Below are positions 11,660-22,515 of a stretch of 64,000 nucleotides of DNA, piece by piece. Position 1 is the stretch's first letter; each line of letters starts with the position of its first letter. The stretch lies in assembly GCA_942159475.1 (NCBI GenBank), contig OW804094.1:10995386-11059385 (forward strand), written 5' to 3'. The notes under the pieces were generated by a model. It was not told where the DNA came from, made no database searches, and saw only the letters and a program-made list of their open reading frames with translations. This DNA is from Sthenelais limicola (lineage: Eukaryota > Annelida > Polychaeta > Phyllodocida > Sigalionidae). A program made the translations under genes and the position numbers.

Positions 11660-12346
11660 TCGATTTCTCTGTGTCCTGGAGTTGGGTGAAAGTTTGTTGA
11701 ATACCTAGATTTATGTAATGAATTTATTAATTTGATTGTGAATGAAACAAGAGAATTAATATTAAGGTAAAAGAATATCAAATGTGCAAAAGAAAATATG
11801 CAAATTATTTTAGTATTAAATGATGAGTTTGAAGCAATTGTTTGTAATCATGTGGATAGAGACTGTTATATTGAGACTTTGATGATACCAAATGAGAAAA
11901 GTGAACATACTACTCGTCATTATCACCCTGGAGGTACTGCGATCTGTATGGGGAAACATTATTGTCTTTGGACATCGTTGGTCCTCCTGGTCTCTCCCCT
12001 CCTCTCTTATCTTTTATCTCACCCACCCATCCATTATCCATTAAATAAGTCACGATGGCAGGATATCTATCGTCAGGGATAAAATAATGGATTTCATTTG
12101 TAAAAAAAAAATTGTGCCTGGTGGCTATTTGGAACGTTTAGCCGGCTGCAGTTGAGGGGTCCAGAACAACTATCAGCTCGTATGAGGCTGGTAAAATTGT
12201 CTGTCAGAACATCAGAAAAGTGTTAAATGTTTTGTTGAGTTATGGAAACTTCGAAAACCCCTTGTATTGGAAATATAATGAGCTCATAACAGGTTTGCAG
12301 TTTGTCTTCTATCGACTTAGTGATTAATGATTATTCTTGTACTTTT
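11660..12346. other. Non-coding, partly private to unit 2
   Basis: Between ACCCATTCGTTAAC (11648) and the block that resumes homology at about 12150, unit 2 has roughly 400 bp more than unit 1. A 94-codon frame at 11798-12082 shows no recognisable family and I do not call it a gene. Confidence 0.5.
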
Positions 12347-13663
12347 TGTTTTATCAACACATGATAAGGAGATAGAGACGTGAGAGGGAGGCAGTTTATG
12401 ATCATACCCAGAAAATAGAGATAGAGAAGGGAGAGAGAGAGACAGAGAAAAGAGACAGAAAGGCACTTTATGGTCATACCCAGGAAATAGAGATAAGAGA
12501 AGAAGGGAGAGAGAGACAGAGAAAAGAGACAGAAAGGCACTTTATGGTCTTACCCAGGAAATGCGTGATATAATTGATGAACGGACTGTGTACCATGGCC
12601 GTATAACCGGAAGTCAAAGCAACCTTGGTTACCGCGGGCTATTTGAAATCGCAACCTCGTCAGTTTGTCAGTCGGCTTTGAAGCAGCTAACAGGCCAGAA
12701 CCAGAGAAAGAAAAATTTTTTTTTCTGATTTCACTTACCTTGGGATATGTTCAAGGTAGAGGTACCGGTTATCAACTGTAGTACGTGTTTATCCAAGCAT
12801 CCCAGGCCTAGTTGTACTTATCTCGCCACCATAAAGAAAAGGAGAGAAGCTGCTTTCAACGCGGGTAGGCCAACTCTCAATATAATGGAGACGTCTCGAG
12901 TCGCCAAGATTTTAAACATGAAAGAGGATGAGATCCCGGATCCATCTACCTCTGGTTACTTAGATTTGCTGGAGAAAGCATTGGAAGTGGTATCCAAACA
13001 GAAGCAAGACTCGGAGAAGAAAGCGGAATTGTCCAGGAAAATCTCCGATGCCGAACGGGCCTTACGGGATATGTCCGTGTCGTCTTCACCTAACTCCCAG
13101 TGGTTGCATGGTTTCAATGCCGGCTCTCCCCGCTCGCACAGCCGGGTGGGCCCTTCGATCACCCGCCATCTTGATCTGGGTAAGCTGAGGCCAGGTTTTC
13201 ATCTAGACCCTCCTCGTCCGTATGAAGAACTCTCTTACAAAGATATGATGTGTGGTTGTATGTCAGTTCTCAACTACCTTTGTGAGGCAGAGTGTCCCAT
13301 CGATGGTTATATCCAACATTTCAACATTTGCAATTTATCACGTACAAGGCCCATCGTCAAGCCTTCGTTGAGGAGGCTATTGTTCGTTATGAAAATGCTG
13401 CCACTACCAGAGTTATCGAGGGAAAAGTTTCGGATTGGTCTGGGGTAGATTCTTGGGCGGAATCCATGTTTCTGGGAGCGGAAAACACTACGGCGATTCG
13501 CAACTTGACTTGTCGTGATTTCCGTGGCAGCCATCTTAAACGGAAGTCGTACCCTGCCAAAAACCAGTCGATAATAGTCGATAATAGTGACTATTATAGC
13601 ATTATTCTTTATTAAGAATAGAGATAGAGAAGAAGAGAGAGAGAGACTGAGAAAAGAGACAGG
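12347..13663 (+). mobile_element. Retroelement-related insertion flanked by repeats
   Basis: Unit 1 is continuous across this point (TACTTTTTGTTTT near 3420, then CTTGATACTT near 3468). The left part has copies of a roughly 75-bp unit (CACTTTATGGTC-TACCCAGGAAATAGAG, then a GAGA tract). The right end has part of the same unit at 13617-13660. The left end also matches the flank of the 78-bp satellite array at 48711-48810. Repeats around a gag-like frame fit the split direct repeats of tyrosine-recombinase retrotransposons (DIRS/Ngaro/PAT), but no recombinase or reverse transcriptase is seen. Confidence 0.55.
12747..13549 (+). pseudogene. Gag-like ORF fragment of a YR-type retroelement, frameshifted
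   Basis: Two overlapping frames make one protein-like region. The first (12747-13448) encodes about 190 meaningful residues: a Lys/Arg-rich start, a helical heptad-like stretch (EKALEVVSKQKQDSEKK), then SYKDMMCGCMSVLNYLCEAE. Near 13335 the sense passes to the +2 frame (13292-13615), which continues RQAFVEEAIVRYENAATTR, SDWSGVDSWAESMF and TCRDFRGS. The pattern YxxAF...W..VD...F.G...C.DF resembles gag-like ORF1 proteins of DIRS/Ngaro-type elements in invertebrates. The CCHC-like cysteine cluster expected after CRDF is missing. A dead fragment; family assignment from memory. Confidence 0.5.
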
Positions 13664-14434
13664 AAGTCTTGATACTTGTTGCAGGCCAACGCTGGGTGTT
13701 GAGTTACTAACCTAATTTATGTTTTTATTTTCATTCTTGGAACGATACCTTCGCACAGCACATCTAAAATTAGAGTTTATACTTTGGCCAAAAATCAAAA
13801 TTATCATTTATTCATATTTTTTTTTGTGCTGAATAAAGTGTGGTTGAAAAAGTTGATGAAATTTTGAAAATGGTTAGGTTGCTTTCCATGGGAACCAAAC
13901 TACCTGTTTTTCAATTGAAAAAAATATACACTGGGGAAATGGTCCGGCGTCCAATCGCTTGGGCCTATAAGTCCAACACCCGGAGCCTATAAGGCCAGGG
14001 GCCGATAGGTCTGAAGGCCACTATCACCGTCAACAGCGTGGTTGTTTTATACATTCCGGTATTATCGCCCATGCGACATGGAGGGCAGCGTCAACTTAAC
14101 TACCTAACACACCTGAATCTACAATAATTATTGAACTAACAAACCTTCTCTACGCGTATCCTTGATGATCGGGACTGTTCTTTAAAGTATAGAGTAAATA
14201 TTAGTAACTTCTTGTAACTTTTTCCTTCTCAGAGCGTGCAGCATGCCCCGTGCTCCAACTAACTGCAGATGGCGCCACAGTCCAGACGGCCAATCAGAAA
14301 TCGTAGCGGAAAGGAATAAAGTAACAGCGTTTGAATAGAAAAACAGCAAATATATTAATAATCAAGTTGTCTAAGAACTTACCAAAATGGTAGTAATTAT
14401 TGAGATTGTCGAAATCTATTTAAAAAATTTAAAA

Positions 14435-14530
14435 GGCAGCTTCCAGTGCATTGTGGGTCTTAATGCCCGCCCCCTCATTAGCATAAGTCATGATGGCCGA
14501 AGTTTGGGATGTGTTGACAGTAACATAGGA
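14435..14530 (+). promoter_or_regulatory. TATA-less promoter-like block of copy 2
   Basis: Same GTGCATTGTGGG, GCCCGCCCC and ATGATGGCCG elements as at 5251-5345, with essentially no change. That is tighter conservation than in the surrounding intron-like DNA. Confidence 0.45.
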
Positions 14531-14649
14531 AGAAGAAGCTCACAGATTTCTTAATGGTGCCAAGTCCGGGTGCCAATAAGAAATCCCAGACAGCTCTAGG
14601 ACCACATTGGTTTGTTGCTTGATTTTTGTTCTTCCTTTTTGAGTGCAAA

Positions 14650-14805
14650 ATGCTTAATCAAAACAAGATTGTTTCGGCCACCGTCGCCGCCCATGGCTTC
14701 TTAAATGCTACGTTTCGAATGTGTTTGGTCTCAGAATCAGTGACGGAGAGTAAGAAGAATATGGTTGGAGGATCAAAACAATGGGGGTCAACAAATTCGG
14801 CATAA
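14650..14805 (+). CDS. Upstream ORF overlapping the main start (copy 2)
   Basis: Same 51-codon frame as at 5468, with codon 17 changed from TTG to TTC. It ends 22 bases inside the main coding sequence. Confidence 0.45.
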   Translation: MLNQNKIVSATVAAHGFLNATFRMCLVSESVTESKKNMVGGSKQWGSTNSA

Positions 14806-16558
14806 GAAGGTTGCTGCCGGAGATGAACAACGGTACCCATTATACTGATTCGTCAGTTGTGGAAAGGAGAGCCCCAGAAACTGCAGTTGAGGCACCATCC
14901 AAACTAACTTCAACTCCCCACATCTTTGACAAGGAGGAGGGGACAGTCACTGACGACGATCATTTATTGGGGACCCAACATCAACAACAACAACAACAAA
15001 ACTCAGAGAGTAACAAGATGAAATGGAAACTTGGACAAGATGAATTAACACGGACGGTGGTGGATGTTTCCTCGACATCTACCTCGACTCCAGGTTTCCC
15101 ATCTGATCACACCCAGGACAGTGGAACTACTCTCACAAATTTTCTTGTGAGGAGTGACTTGAGCCATGAGTTGTCCATGAGCCTACCCAATCTCACAGGG
15201 GCCCTGGATGCAGAGATTCTTAACAAGGTGAACGAGAGGAACGTTAGGAGTAGCCTCTCTAATATATTTGATGGAAAAGTTGATGATCTCCATAGGAAAA
15301 AGTCACTGAATGAGTTGACAAACTGTATCAAAACATTAAGTATGGAGGACTGCAATATGCACTGTGGTGGATCTGATAGTGAGTGTAGTCATGGGGGTAA
15401 AAAGGAAGGGATTTGCTTGCTCCCTTCTTCTAAGTTACACCCAGAGGAGATAAAAATTGAAATGAACGGAGGGAATAACAGACTTTCTGCTGTGTTGGAG
15501 AATATTCCTCTTTTGTACATACCACACACGAAGCAGCTAGTTAGCATTGCACCTCAGGGTTCATCATCAGCCACAGAAACTAATGCTAACTCTTCATCAA
15601 CATGTGTCAAATCTCTACCCTCTTCCCCAACGATAAACAACAGCAAAACAGCAACTTCACCCTCCTCCTGCTCCTCCCCCAGCGATCCATCCAGGACTCT
15701 CTACAATTCCTCCTCAGCAATGCAGAGAAATTCTCATGGAGACTCAGCGACTTCTGCAAAATTAGTTGAAAATGGAGTGAAAGGTCCTTCCTCATCCCCA
15801 GTCCACGCTGTTCCGTCTACCCATCAGTTAAACAACAACAACAACACTAACAGTCCCAGTGTGCCACCACCACCACAACAACAACAACCAAACTCTCCTC
15901 CCAATGTCAACCCCTGTCATGACCCCACCTTTGTTGAGGACTCTCAGAATCTTTTACCAAGCTCAGAGCCAGACGGATCCTTTGCTCTAAGCCAAGATTC
16001 AGATGCCTCCAGTTCGTGCCGAAGTGAACATACAGTAATCCATCAAGACGATGATGAAGTAGGGGATGAAATAGACATTACTGATTCTCTCCCCCCATCC
16101 TCTAGCAATAGCAGCAGTAGTAGTATTGGTAAACCCCCTTCTGCTGCTACCTCTCTACTGGGCCCTGACTCAACTAATAATAAACCCGAGGATTTTGATG
16201 AAATGAATTTGGATGGTTTGAGTAAAGAAAGCTCTGGTAAGTCCAGCCCACGTAATACTCTGGAAAGGAGCAATACTATGGGATCTTTATCAAAGGCTGA
16301 TGCCTCTTCCTTCTCCTCTATCTCTAGTATCAGCACAGCCACAGATTTCTCAGCCTCTGCTGCCTCATGCAGCGATGATTACCTGGATTTAAGGGTAGGG
16401 GCCGACGTGGATGAGTCCGGATTTATGGAAGTTAATCTTCACTCTAGGAATACGTTTGAACGCTCCAAGAACAGTTCCCAAGACAGTGGTATCGATGAGA
16501 AACAATGTCCCGGCGGTGCCAAAGCCAAGAGAAGGGGCATCTCTAGCTTTTTTGCAAG
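14781..16558 (+). CDS. Large first coding exon, TBC1D12/14-like N-terminal region (copy 2)
   Basis: 592 complete codons plus two bases, ending AAG|GTAAAA at 16559 in the same phase as copy 1. It differs from copy 1 at about ten protein positions, mostly in-frame length changes of Gln, Thr or Asn runs, plus a few replacements (EIQIEM to EIKIEM, SERNK to SESNK). There are no frame breaks. The SDDYLDL and RGISSFFAR end is unchanged. The rarity of replacements next to indel-rich flanks suggests selection on, or allelism with, copy 1. Function as for copy 1: probable N-terminal disordered part of a Rab GAP. The rest of the gene is not in the window. Confidence 0.8.
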
Positions 16559-17899
16559 GTAAAATGTCAATTCTTATTTCTAATGATAATTATGATTGAT
16601 TTTGTTATCATTCATGTTTACTTCCCTCACTTCTCATCATCATCTATATGATTATTCTCTTTAATATCAATGCAAAATATGTATAGACATAATAACAAGT
16701 CATGTAATTGTTTGTTTTGTTGCCTTTTTTCGTTTTTTTTTCACGTTATTGTTTGTCTTATTATGTTATCATAACACCATACTTATTATCATTATTATCA
16801 ATACCATTTACAGCAATGCAGGTTAGTTTCTTAGCTAAGAGATCCATTAGAAGTAATGGTTCAACGTATAAGATAGGAAAAGACTTATTATAATTACTAT
16901 CATTACCAGTTGAAGCCACCCATTATCCCGTCAACCAAGACTAAGGCGATGGATATTTAACCATGCAGTTTGCCTCCATCTTCCCCCCCCCCCCCCCCCC
17001 CTCCATCTAATATTTGAAAGGTCTGATAATTTCCCTAGCAATTATGTATCCCCTGTACAGTTAGGTTCAGAAGGCAGTTTTGGACCCCTAAGTTTTAGGG
17101 GTCATTAACACTTTTAGCCTTAGTCTTAGCCTTGTGGTTAAGCTTATCGCTGGATGTGGAATCGAGGAATGTGGCCGTCTGGACTGACTGTGTAGCCTTG
17201 TCTTGTTATATGATTAAACTAATCAAATTTAAATTATGAAAATATACAAATTTTTAGAAATAAGTCATTACAAAGTCAAGAACATAGCTAGTATGAAGTC
17301 AATGTGTGAGAATTCACTCTACCGTCAAGAAGAAATGGGAAGAAATCTAACCAGATGACTGGCGTATTTGAACTAATTGCACCGATGTGTATTTAGATGC
17401 CCTTTGATCAATCAATCATTTCTGATGTGTGTCATAATGCTTTAAGTTATATACAGATTACATATCTATAAACGATTGACACTGGTTCTTTTTAGGTGCC
17501 CATATATAAAAAGTAACTTGGATTTTGATTTTTAAAGTTGAAATCTAAAATGAAAATCTCTAAAACACGATGCCTAGAATAAAATGGAGAACATGTATAC
17601 ATTCAAATTTACATCAATATCATGATAATGTAACAATTCTAATATTTTTGTTATCACTGTTTCATCTCAGCATTAATACAGTGATTTATCGGGTTACTTC
17701 TTTAAAAAAAATATGAATCTCAAATGCTAAACTTCTCTGATGGCCCCGAACAGAATCACATAAATGTTTGAAACTTGTTTGACCTATGCACACATTTGAC
17801 ACAGGCTATTATGTGAGTGACAGGGTCAGCTCCTTAAATCATTCATTTATTTTATTCATGTGTCAGTGTAGCCAGCTTATGCACCTAACTAGTCACGTC
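16559..17899 (+). other. Intron start after copy 2 exon
   Basis: Aligns with 7374-8819 with several deletions, for example about 90 bp missing after CTAAGGCGATGGATATTT (16942). The possible 8-base microexon (CAG|CAATGCAG|GTTAGT) is at 16814-16821. A C-run lies at 16983-17000. Confidence 0.6.
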
Positions 17900-18108
17900 C
17901 AGTCTAGGCTCAAAGCTGAGAGAGTCCCTTCAAATTGAGGGAAAGCCTGAGCTCTCGCTCCAAACGTCAAAGTGTTATTATAATTCCATTCGGACCGCAA
18001 AATATCATTATAATCCCATTAGAACGCCTAGTCCTAGGCTAGGAAACCGATTAGCGAAGTAGACGTCCAATCACTAACATCATTCTTTTCTGATCTGAGC
18101 GTTTGGAT
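17900..18108 (+). mobile_element. MITE-B copy, right end lost (unit 2)
   Basis: Ortholog or paralog of 8820-9028 with the same missing right end. Confidence 0.85.
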
Positions 18109-18434
18109 TGGAATACCATACTTATAATAATACTAGTTTTAATCAAGTCCTTATCCCGGATCTTAGCAGCACAATTAGCCAATGTTTCTGTGGTATCCGG
18201 AATCCGCTGAGATATGAGCGCCAATGTTCATTACCTACTAGGCTTCATTACAGTATTTTCATTTTCGCCTGAATCGGGGGGAAAAGGGGCTGTTTATTGC
18301 ACACAATCCTTGAAACTCCAGCTTCTTATTACGACCATCTCGATCTCCTCATAGCAATGGCTTGACATCGACGCTAACATTGCACGGAGTGACATTGAAT
18401 ATTTGTGACCCCAAGTTCACCACTATCTGTGATT

Positions 18435-18637
18435 CACTATAGGCCCAAAGTTGAGAGAGTCCCTTGAAACGAAGGGAAAGCCTGTCGCCTCAAACCGCAA
18501 AGTGCCAATATGATTCCATTAATACCACACAATGTCATTATATTCCAATAAAAAAGCCGAGTATTAGGCAAGGAACCGATTAGCGAAGTAGGCTGACATT
18601 CCATTCTTATCTGATCTGAGGGTTTGGACCTAGAGTG
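18435..18637 (+). mobile_element. MITE-B copy, complete (unit 2 position)
   Basis: CACTATAGGCCCAAAG...GTTTGGACCTAGAGTG with GATT at 18431-18434 and 18638-18641. Removing it from unit 2, and its twin from unit 1, gives two flanks that align base for base, with the insertion points about 35 bp apart. Confidence 0.93.
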
Positions 18638-18641
18638 GATT

Positions 18642-19503
18642 ATTATTATTATTTGTGTTATCAAACTCTGTGAAATGTGTTTGATTACATAATTCCCATA
18701 CATAATAATCCCAGATTCCTATAATTATACTAGAAACTTTTTAGGGCCTAATTGTAGCTTAAGCTAACCAGTCATTATAAGTGAAGTCCTAGCTATTATT
18801 GTTAACTCAGAGATCTCTATATGGTCTGATATTTGCAGGGTTTAGCGCCTTTAGGCATATAAATCTACGTACAAAATTTCCGGACATTGCATTCAATATA
18901 TCCATGCATTCTGAGGTGATCGTATAGGGTTAATTTAGCTGCTTTACTAGTAAATCTCCAACTAGAAATATTCCAAACTTTCTTGTGTTTTTTTCAAAAA
19001 TAAAAATATCAAACTTAAAATATAGAAATCTACATTATGTATGTCCTATTGTTTACTATCATAAGAAACGGCTCGAACTCATCTGTTCAAATATAATGAT
19101 ATCTCAAAATCCAATTTTCGCGACTTATGACTCATTATCCTGAAACACATCACATATTAGTATCAAATACTCTCCAAAGTATCTGGATTCAAACCGTTAT
19201 AAATATATAATCCCCCATAAACAGTGCTTGGCTGGACGTTAATGTGTAAGTCAGCAAGGGAGCAGACAAAATAAATGCCTCTCTCTGCCTCCTCTGATTT
19301 CTGGCTTCTTCAAAATCAATTGGTTGGCCTTGATTTGATTTGAGTTGAGGTTGGGTTACTTCTTGCACTGGAGGACTGAGTGAATTATTCATGTTACATG
19401 TTTCCTATCAACGCTCGCCTCAGACTGCCACTAAACAGTTGTATAACTCTAACTATTGTGGTTCTACTGGAAGTGGTGGTAGTGGTGGCTGGAACGGTCA
19501 TAT
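18642..19503. other. Non-coding, conserved between units
   Basis: Aligns with 9585-10480, lacking the tandem 70-bp copy of unit 1. No gene seen. Confidence 0.6.
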
Positions 19504-19724
19504 GGGTCAGATTTTCAGAAAATGTTCAATTGGCAGCTTTACACGTTTAGGAAAATTTGCTAAATTAGGCTGATAAATGATGATCTGGATATATCTGGTA
19601 TCGTGTTGATTTAAAGTATCTGTTTTGCTATGTTAAACTGTTTTGAAGTTGATTTTAGTCTTAAATGTGGGTTATTTGAGAGGATTGGTAAAGGTGAATT
19701 GTACATTTTTTAAAAATCTGACCC
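19504..19724 (+). mobile_element. MITE-A copy 4 (unit 2)
   Basis: Same insertion as 10481-10715, with small internal deletions. ATAT on both sides. Confidence 0.9.
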
Positions 19725-20093
19725 ATATGCAGTCTAGGTACAAAGCCTCTCAGATAAGAATGGAATATCAGTACTTATTATAAGATTTGTATTTCATAAT
19801 AATACGGTGCGACGTCCCTGCCCTCTGGCACTACATGGTTTCGCTAATACATCCAATGAAAATAATGTTATATTAAAAAAAGGTGTTTTTTAGAAGGGAT
19901 ATAACATAGGATGTTGGGGTCATAAAGTATGGCCCATGATTGCCTCTGAAATCAATGTTGAATTCATCAAAAAAAAATTTTTTATTTCAATACTTGTCAT
20001 ACATGATGATATCAGTGTTTCAATTTCATACATATAATGTCATATCAGAACAGAGTGAGACATCCTCTACAAGTAGATTTTCCTAATGACCCT

Positions 20094-20240
20094 GATTGGA
20101 CGCCTACTGCGCTAATGTTTTTTGGCCCAGTAGTAGTAGGCGTCCTAATGGGAATATAATGGTATTTTGCGGTCCTAATGGTATTATAATGAGATTTTTC
20201 GGTTTGGTGGGAGAGGCTTTCCCTCAGTTTGAAGGGACTC
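20094..20240 (-). mobile_element. MITE-B fragment
   Basis: ATTGGACGCCTACTGCGCTAAT through CAGTTTGAAGGGACTC, the middle of the family on the minus strand. The outer end is cut off by the next element. Confidence 0.75.
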
Positions 20241-20241
20241 G

Positions 20242-21578
20242 CAGGGGCGGTACCAGAAGAAGGGTCTAGGGGGGGCACACTTGAGGTCAAAATCTTCCAA
20301 AATGTGCCTGTTTGGAATGCCATCGCAGTACACAACAGTTACTTTACCTAATATCAATGAAATAAAGTCCCACTACTTTAAGTTGTCTAAGAAAACGGCA
20401 ACCCTCTAATATATTTTTTGAGAAGCTAAAATTCACACATTTAAGAAATATGCAGTGCTCCTTTATACCAAACATGGACAAATATGTTCCCCTTATAACA
20501 TCATACTGTTAACACCATCAACACTGTTGGGTAAAATCCAAAATAAATGCCATTTTTCTTCGCTTCTGTTCTAAGATTATGTGTTTTGGGTCATATGAAT
20601 GAAAAAGAAAACAATAGGTCACTGCTTAAAATAGGCTTAAAATATACCTCAAACCAAGAATATACCATTAGCTATTTTTATGGGAAAATCTTCATCCTTT
20701 AGGAGAGAGTGGTTATATGGGACTTCCAGATTAGAATTTCAGTTAATGTTATTAATTGTGACAGTATGACACATAACATGAATTTCATAAATCTATGTCC
20801 AACAAAATCATAATGAAATATTTCCGATGTAAGTTTCCCTGAATTCATACAATTTGTAGTCCAAAATCTATACAAGAAGACCAAAATATATCTTGAGACT
20901 ATCTTTAACAGAGTCCCTTTGAGGATGTCTCTATTAAGACCCTCTTGAGATTTAATTTTAAGACATATATAGGTTTATTTTGTCCAAATTTTAGATTTTA
21001 CAAGACCCTGTCATCATTTCTCTTGGGAAACGGAATTAACTGGAAAATCTTGAATTGTACAAATTGTGAACAAATATTGTTTGAATGCCAATTTTGAAAC
21101 CATCTCAAATTTGAGCCCCCTGTCCAAACCTCCTGAGGGTTTAAACAGGGGCTCAAATTGCTTTTTGAATACAGGCCCTACTGGAAAAAGGTGCTCACAC
21201 CCATAAACATGTTTTACATCAAACACAATTATGTGAAGCAAGTAAAATATGCAAGTTAAATGTTAAAAGAATTAGTAAGTTTGAAAAAATATCTTAGATA
21301 GTTTTCAGTTTAATTATTGTTTATTGATTTTTCTCAGAGACCCTCAATCTACTGAACGATTTTCCACATTAAATGGGGTTTTTGGGAGTGTTGTAGAGTC
21401 AGGACTTTGAAGGAAAGTGCAAATTTTGGCAGTGCATCTGGCCCCTACTGCAGGGGCCCTTATCAGGACTTTAGTGGCCCCCTGCCCCTCTGAGGTAGGG
21501 GGGGGGGGGCACAGGGGACTTTTAAGGGGTCTAGGGGGGGCCGGTGCCCCCCAGGCCCCCCCCCCTGGTACCGCCACT
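20242..21578 (-). mobile_element. DNA transposon, non-autonomous, CAGTGGCGGTACCAG ends
   Basis: Left end CAGGGGCGGTACCAG and right end CTGGTACCGCCACTG are inverted repeats about 1.34 kb apart. Next to both ends are G/C-run blocks (GGTCTAGGGGGGG). The interior has no transposase-length frame. A shorter relative with the same end lies at 34884-35205. The termini look like those of hAT-type elements, but no clear target duplication is visible. Confidence 0.65.
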
Positions 21579-21589
21579 GGACTGGATTC

Positions 21590-22004
21590 CTATGCTGCGC
21601 TTCCTAAATTAAGGGGGGCGGGGCGGGGGGGGGGCATGGAAAAGGGCTGATGCAATTCGTGATTTGGCCCACCCATGCATGACTCGTCATTTCATGACAA
21701 ATATCATTGGAGAAAACTAGATTATTTTACCATCTAAACTGATCTGATTTTCCTTTTCAAAGTAATGTTGAAATGGTATAAATATCTTGTGTAAATGACT
21801 TATCTTTTTTTTTATTTTTTTTTTATGAATATTGAGTTATCATTTATAAGTCAGATTGTGACAATGATAAATGAGAAATTAATCGTTAAAAATTACAAAA
21901 TTACAACAATGATAATAATATTAATGATAATACATTGTGCAACAATGAACGAGGAAATAAAGGTCGGACGTGACAAGAAATGGCCTTAATTCCTCCTCTT
22001 ATAA
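21590..22004. other. Non-coding
   Basis: G-run at 21612-21635 and T-rich stretches. No gene seen. Confidence 0.5.
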
Positions 22005-22317
22005 GGGTAAGATTTTCAGAAAATATACAATTCAACTTCGCCAATCTTCTCAAATAACTCACATTTCAGACGAAAATAAACTTCAAAATACAGTTCAACC
22101 TAACCAAACAGATTACTAGAATCAATGCAATGCCGAATATACTTGAATTTACCTAGTATTGACCACATTACAGCCTAATTTAGCAGAATGTACTAAATGT
22201 GTACAGCTGCCGATTGTACATTTTCTGAAAATCTGATACACACACAGCTTAATAAATTTAGCAGAATGTACTAAATGTGTACAGCTGCCGATTGTACATT
22301 TTCTGAAAATCTGACCC
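22005..22317 (-). mobile_element. MITE-A copy 6 with a duplicated right end
   Basis: The terminal 70 bp (ATTTAGCAGAATGTACTAAATGTGTACAGCTGCCG...TCTGA) occurs twice in a row, at about 22175 and 22252. A slippage or nested event. Confidence 0.85.
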
Positions 22318-22357
22318 ATATCCTTAATTTCTCCGCAGCTGTGGGTCACCAGTATAC

Positions 22358-22515
22358 GGGTCAAGTCTTCAGAAAATATACAATTCGCCTTCACCACTCC
22401 CCTCAAATAACCCAAATTTAGCACAAAAGTCAGGTTCAAAATACAGTTCAACATACCCAGACAGATTTATTGAATGAATACTATACAGAATACACCTGAA
22501 TACTGCTTTTGTGGA
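22358..22515 (-). mobile_element. MITE-A copy 7, truncated
   Basis: GGGTCAAGTCTTCAGAAAAT start. Family interior as far as CAGAATACACCTGAATAC, then unrelated DNA. Confidence 0.8.

Larger units (their letters stand above)
11501..20065 (+). repeat. Unit 2 of the 8.5-kb head-to-tail duplication
   Basis: Second copy of 2786-11300. Private to unit 2: about 0.4 kb at 11660-12100 and a 1.3 kb retroelement-related insertion at about 12347-13663. It lacks the MITE-A copies of unit 1 at 3115 and 10994. The similarity stops near CATATCAGAACAGAGTG at about 20041-20065. Confidence 0.93.

Noticed and set aside
11798..12082. 94-codon frame as a gene
   Set aside because: No family, no splice signals, and absent from unit 1.
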